Of a stretch of 64,000 nt of DNA, positions 60,517-64,000 are shown piece after piece. Position numbers and translations under genes: made by a program. The DNA comes from Stenotrophomonas_A sp035539015 (GTDB lineage: Bacteria; Pseudomonadota; Gammaproteobacteria; Xanthomonadales; Xanthomonadaceae): positions 3,559 to 67,558 of the forward strand of contig DATLJF010000200.1 of the NCBI GenBank assembly GCA_035539015.1, read 5' to 3'. The notes under the pieces are model-generated. The model saw only the letters and a list, made by a program, of their open reading frames with translations. It ran no database searches and had not been told where the DNA came from. Every line of letters begins with the position of its first letter. The stretch's first letter is position 1.

Positions 60517-63500
60517 ATGAAAACGATTACATCCCTGAGCCGCTGCTTGCTGGCACTGGCCTTCTGCCTGCCCTCCTTGGCCATCGCAGGGGCGTCGAGC
60601 GCGCCCCAGGCCGAGGCGCGCGACACAGTGAGCGTGGTCACGCTCAACCTCTATCACGACCGCGAAGATTGGCCGCGGCGGCGCGTGCAGATCGTCGAAA
60701 CGCTGCAGCGTCTGCGTCCGGATGTGATCGCGCTGCAGGAAGTGATCCAGCGCGATGGCCAGCAGAACCAGGCGCAATGGCTGGCCGATGCGTTGGGCTA
60801 CCAGTGGCGGTTCGTCAGTACCGACCCGGTCGGCAGCCCGATGCGCTATGGCAATGCCCTGCTGAGCCGGCACCGCCTGTTGTCCAGCGCTGAGTTGCGC
60901 CTGCGCCCGCTGGAAGACAGCCGTACCGCGCTGCGCGTGCGCCTGGACGTGGACGGTCGCACGCTCGATGCCTATGTCACCCACCTGCAGTGGCAGCACA
61001 CCGCTGAAGGCGCACAGATGCGCGCCCGCCAACTGGCCGATTTGCTGCCGTGGATCGCCAGCGAATCGGCCGGCGTGCCGGTGGTGCTGGCCGGCGATTT
61101 CAATGCCAGCGACGAAGCGCCCGAGATGGCGCCGCTGGGCGAACGTTTCGAGGACGGCTACCGCGCCGTGCACCCGGGCCGCGACAGCGCCGCCGACACC
61201 ACGCTGGACCCGGCCAGCGCACCGCCGATGCGGGTGGACCATGTGTTCGTGCAGCGCGGCGCGTTTGCCGTGCGCGCCAGCGAGCGCCTGTTCCAGCAGC
61301 GCGACTCAGACCATGTGCGCGCCTCGGACCATTACGGCGTGCTGTCGCGCTTGCAGTGGCTGCCGGCCAGCGCGTCGGCGCAGCCCTGGCGCGACCGCGC
61401 GCGCGCTCCGGTCCAACGCGCCAACCTGCTGGTGGCGGCGATGACCCAGGACGAGAAGTTCCAGATGGTGCGCAGCTATTTCGGCATCGGCGACAAGCGC
61501 CCGCCGCTGGCGCTCGGGTCGGCCGGCTATGTCCCGGCGATCGAGCGGCTGGGCATGCCGGCGCAGCAGCTTGCCGATGCCGGTGTCGGCGTCACCAACC
61601 CGGGCGGCATGCGCCAGGGCGACGTGGCCACCGCCATGCCTTCCAATCTCGCCCTGGCCGCTTCCTGGAACCGCGAGCTGGCCTATGCCGGCGGCCGCAC
61701 GATGGGCCGCGAGAGTTGGCAGCAGGGCTTCAACGTACTGCTGGCCGGCAGCGTCAACCTGCAGCGAGATCCGCGCAACGGCCGCAATTTCGAGTACGCC
61801 GGCGAGGATCCGCTGCTGGCCGGACGCATCGTCGGCGAATCGATTCGCGGCGTGCAGGCCGAACACGTGGTCTCGACCATGAAGCACTACGCGATGAACG
61901 ACATGGAGACCGCGCGCAACCAGCACAGCGCGCAGATCGGCGAACAGGCGATGCGTGAATCGGACCTGCTGGCGTTCGAGCTGGCGCTGGGCATCGGCGA
62001 GCCGGGCTCGGTGATGTGCGCCTACAACCGCATCAACGGCGTCTATGCCTGCGAGCACGATCAACTGCTCAATCGCATCCTCAAGCAGCAATGGCACTGG
62101 TCCGGCTATGTGATGTCGGACTGGGGCGGCGTGCACAGTGGTTCGAAGGCGGCGCTGGCCGGGCTGGACCAGCAATCGGCCGGCGAGGTCTTCGACAAGG
62201 CGGTGTTCTTCGACCAGCCGTTGCGCATGGCCGTCGCCGCCGGCGTCGTGCCGCAGGCGCGCCTGGACGACATGGCACGGCGCATCGTGTATGCGTTCTT
62301 CGCCACCGGCGCCTTCGATGCCCCGCCGCAACGCATGCCGATCGACGCGGACGCTGGCCTGCGCGCGGCGCAGCAGGTCGCCGAAGAAGGCAGTGTATTG
62401 CTGCGCAACGAGGGCGGCGTGCTGCCGATCGCCAGCGACGTGCAACGCATCGCGGTCATCGGCGGGCATGCCGACAAGGGCGTGATCGGCGGCGGCGGCT
62501 CTTCGATGGTCGGCTGGACTGCCCTGGGCACCAATGCGGTACCGGGGCTGGCGCCAACCACCTGGCCTGGGCCGGTGATGTTCCATCCCTCTTCGCCGCT
62601 GCAGGCCTTGCGCGAGCGCTTCCCGCAGGCACGCATCGATTACCTGGACGGTCGCGACCGCAGCGCTGCCGCGCGCCTGGCCGCGCAGGCGCAGGTGGCC
62701 ATTGTTTTCGCCACGCAGTGGTCGGCCGAATCGGTCGATGTGCCGGATATGCGCTTGCCCGACCAGCAGGATGCTTTGATCGCGGCGGTGGCAACGGCCA
62801 ACCCGCGTACGGTGGTAGTACTGGAGACCAATGGCCCGGTGCGCTTGCCGTGGCTGGCGCAGGTGCCGGCGCTGTTGCAGGCGTGGTATCCGGGCATCGG
62901 CGGGGGCCCGGCGATCGCTGACCTGCTCAGTGGCCGCGCCAACCCGTCCGGCCGCCTGCCGGTGACCTGGCCGGTGGACGAATCGCAGCTGCCGCGCCCG
63001 CAGATTCCGGGGCTGGGCTTCAAGCCGGCGCAGCCGCCGGGCGACACCATCGACTACGACATCGAAGGCGCCAACGTCGGCTACAAGTGGTTCGCCGCGC
63101 GTGCGCTCAAGCCACAGTTCGCCTTCGGCCATGGCCTGTCCTACACCCGCTTCCGTTACGACAACCTGGCCCTGGCCGTCCACGGCGCGCGCCTGGTCGC
63201 CAGCTTCGACGTCCATAACGACGGCGCGCGCGCCGGCGACGCGGTGCCGCAGCTGTATGTGCGCGTACCCGGCGACGCGCCGGCGCCGTTGCGCCTGGCC
63301 GGCTGGCGCAAGCAACTGCTGCAACCGGGGCAGACCCAGCGCCTGGAAGTGGAACTGGAACCTCGCACCCTGGCCAGTTTCGACACCGCCACACAGCAAT
63401 GGCGTATCGCCCCCGGCAGCTACCAGGTCACGTTGGCGCAGGCCGCGGACGCGCCGGTCGCGCAGGCCGCGGTAGAACTGCCGGCCACGGTGCTCGCCAT

Positions 63501-63543
63501 CGACTGCGCAGATGCACAGCCCTGCACGGCGCCTGCACCTTGA
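60517..63543 (+). CDS. Secreted fusion of an EEP-family domain and a GH3 glycosidase
   Basis: The 1008-aa reading has a clean signal peptide (MKTITSLSRCLLALAFCLPS onward, cut near AIAGASS). Residues about 35-280 form a complete EEP (endonuclease/exonuclease/phosphatase) domain: VVTLNLYHDREDWPRRR (Asn about 44), DVIALQEV (Glu about 75), VTHLQWQH, VVLAGDFNASDE (Asp/Asn about 193), MRVDHVFVQ and ASDHYGVL. The rest is GH3. The nucleophile Asp is in GYVMSDWGGVHSG near 534, the probable acid/base Glu in SAESVDVPDMRLP near 738, and a fibronectin-like C domain follows. One uninterrupted frame joins both. EEP enzymes cleave phosphodiesters, while GH3 releases beta-linked sugars. A start at 60481 is also possible. 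The substrate is unknown. Confidence 0.88.
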   Translation: MKTITSLSRCLLALAFCLPSLAIAGASSAPQAEARDTVSVVTLNLYHDREDWPRRRVQIVETLQRLRPDVIALQEVIQRDGQQNQAQWLADALGYQWRFVSTDPVGSPMRYGNALLSRHRLLSSAELRLRPLEDSRTALRVRLDVDGRTLDAYVTHLQWQHTAEGAQMRARQLADLLPWIASESAGVPVVLAGDFNASDEAPEMAPLGERFEDGYRAVHPGRDSAADTTLDPASAPPMRVDHVFVQRGAFAVRASERLFQQRDSDHVRASDHYGVLSRLQWLPASASAQPWRDRARAPVQRANLLVAAMTQDEKFQMVRSYFGIGDKRPPLALGSAGYVPAIERLGMPAQQLADAGVGVTNPGGMRQGDVATAMPSNLALAASWNRELAYAGGRTMGRESWQQGFNVLLAGSVNLQRDPRNGRNFEYAGEDPLLAGRIVGESIRGVQAEHVVSTMKHYAMNDMETARNQHSAQIGEQAMRESDLLAFELALGIGEPGSVMCAYNRINGVYACEHDQLLNRILKQQWHWSGYVMSDWGGVHSGSKAALAGLDQQSAGEVFDKAVFFDQPLRMAVAAGVVPQARLDDMARRIVYAFFATGAFDAPPQRMPIDADAGLRAAQQVAEEGSVLLRNEGGVLPIASDVQRIAVIGGHADKGVIGGGGSSMVGWTALGTNAVPGLAPTTWPGPVMFHPSSPLQALRERFPQARIDYLDGRDRSAAARLAAQAQVAIVFATQWSAESVDVPDMRLPDQQDALIAAVATANPRTVVVLETNGPVRLPWLAQVPALLQAWYPGIGGGPAIADLLSGRANPSGRLPVTWPVDESQLPRPQIPGLGFKPAQPPGDTIDYDIEGANVGYKWFAARALKPQFAFGHGLSYTRFRYDNLALAVHGARLVASFDVHNDGARAGDAVPQLYVRVPGDAPAPLRLAGWRKQLLQPGQTQRLEVELEPRTLASFDTATQQWRIAPGSYQVTLAQAADAPVAQAAVELPATVLAIDCADAQPCTAPAP

Positions 63544-63560
63544 CGCGTTAGCATCGGCCA

Positions 63561-64000
63561 ATGTCCCTGCATCCCTTGCATCGCCTCGCCCGCTGGAGCT
63601 GGCTGCCGACCTTGCTGGTCGGCAGCCTGGCGCATGCACACAGCCCCGGGGTTCCGCTGGCGCTGCCGCCCAGCGTTGGCGAGGGCGTGTTCACCGTGGC
63701 CACCTTCAGCCTGGCGCCCGACCGCGCCAACTGGCTCTCGCATCGTGATGGCATTGTCGAAGCCCTGCGTGCACTGGCCCCGGACGTGGTGGCGCTGCAG
63801 GACGTCGAGCAATCGCCGGAAGTGCCGAACCAGGCCTGCTGGCTGGCCGCGCAACTCGACTACGGCTGCAGCTTCATCAGCGCCGATCCGCCCAGCCGGC
63901 CGCATCGCTTCGGCAACGCGCTGCTGACCCGGCGCCCGGTCAGCGGTGATGCGGTGACGTTGCTGCATCCCTTCGAAATGGCCAGCACCGCCGGCATGGT
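63561..64000 (+). CDS. EEP-family secreted protein, partial, degenerate motifs (runs off window end)
   Basis: From the ATG at 63561 the first 146 codons show a signal peptide (TLLVGSLAHAHS) and an EEP N-terminal half closely like that of the preceding fusion (DRANWLSHRDGIVEALRAL, PDVVALQDVEQ, FGNALLTRR). The first motif is ATFSLAPDR, where the expected Asn is Ser, and the second is LQDVE, where the metal-binding Glu is Asp. These are two changes to conserved active-site positions. It starts 17 bases after the fusion stop, so the two EEP domains are tandem duplicates, probably in one transcript. The C-terminal half, including the key Asp/His motifs and any fused glycosidase domain, lies beyond the window. 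Confidence 0.8.
   Translation, partial: MSLHPLHRLARWSWLPTLLVGSLAHAHSPGVPLALPPSVGEGVFTVATFSLAPDRANWLSHRDGIVEALRALAPDVVALQDVEQSPEVPNQACWLAAQLDYGCSFISADPPSRPHRFGNALLTRRPVSGDAVTLLHPFEMASTAGM

Noticed and set aside
61306..63639. A long minus-strand frame opposite the EEP-GH3 gene.
   Set aside because: The + strand frame has two intact enzyme domains and a signal peptide. The antisense product has only low-complexity Arg/Ala-rich sequence.
1..64000. CRISPR arrays, restriction-modification or other defence genes, prophage or integrative elements, tRNA and rRNA genes.
   Set aside because: No direct-repeat arrays, integrase or transposase motifs, or tRNA-like cloverleaf sequences were seen on either strand. 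Detection of tRNAs by eye is limited.

Overview
The window is a GC-rich, gene-dense chromosomal segment of a gammaproteobacterium, almost certainly a member of the Xanthomonadaceae (Xanthomonas, Stenotrophomonas, Pseudoxanthomonas or Luteimonas type). The evidence is the pair of TonB-dependent receptors of the family expanded in Xanthomonas and Caulobacter, the carbohydrate-utilisation layout, the glutaryl-CoA dehydrogenase, TcdA and class I fumarase sequences, and REP-like and GGGAGAAGG-type palindromic repeats typical of this family. I cannot fix the genus from sequence alone. No phage, plasmid, integrase, transposase, CRISPR array, rRNA or tRNA was seen.

Region 1 (1-20 kb) is a carbohydrate-utilisation locus. 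It follows the truncated 5' end of a photolyase gene. A leftward operon encodes TonB receptor 1, a GH2 beta-mannosidase and a GH92 alpha-mannosidase. It is divergent from a second GH92 gene, and the 291-bp gap between them holds three copies of a 14-bp palindrome related to TTAGATCGATCTAA. Next come a second TonB receptor and a divergent GH30 hydrolase, whose shared gap holds a different LacI-type palindrome. The set would suit mannose-rich glycans such as high-mannose N-glycans or fungal mannan, with GH30 possibly acting on a glucan or glucosylceramide. A subtilisin-type autotransporter protease follows.

Region 2 (20-34 kb) is mainly housekeeping: an orphan 456-aa membrane-anchored protein, DnaB, an FMN reductase, GST plus asparagine synthetase, a transglutaminase-like membrane protein, glutaryl-CoA dehydrogenase, a glycine-zipper protein, a TatD nuclease, TcdA and a cytochrome c'-like protein. 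Region 3 (34-49 kb) holds a glycine-zipper lipoprotein, a cold-shock protein with a long leader, DUF456, an outer-membrane phospholipase, a second GST, a cysteine-rich lipoprotein, class I fumarase, an amidinotransferase-fold enzyme, a BON protein, an ABC exporter, a PQQ-type sugar dehydrogenase, ferredoxin-NADP reductase, glutathione peroxidase overlapping a small unknown gene, and an M3 peptidase.

Region 4 (49-56 kb) opens with a cluster of three palindromic repeat elements. An efflux cassette (MarR regulator, FUSC protein, DUF1656, HlyD adaptor) follows, then cyclopropane-fatty-acyl synthase, a DUF3298 lipoprotein and a small acetyltransferase. Region 5 (56-64 kb) has a 65-aa unknown protein, a rhomboid protease, a POT peptide transporter and a secreted M14 peptidase. 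It ends with an unusual secreted fusion of an endonuclease/exonuclease/phosphatase (EEP) domain to a GH3 glycosidase, followed directly by a second EEP protein that runs off the end and has lost two motif residues. The EEP-GH3 fusion with its degenerate neighbour and the three-box operator at the mannosidase locus are the most interesting signals. Most of the rest is ordinary.
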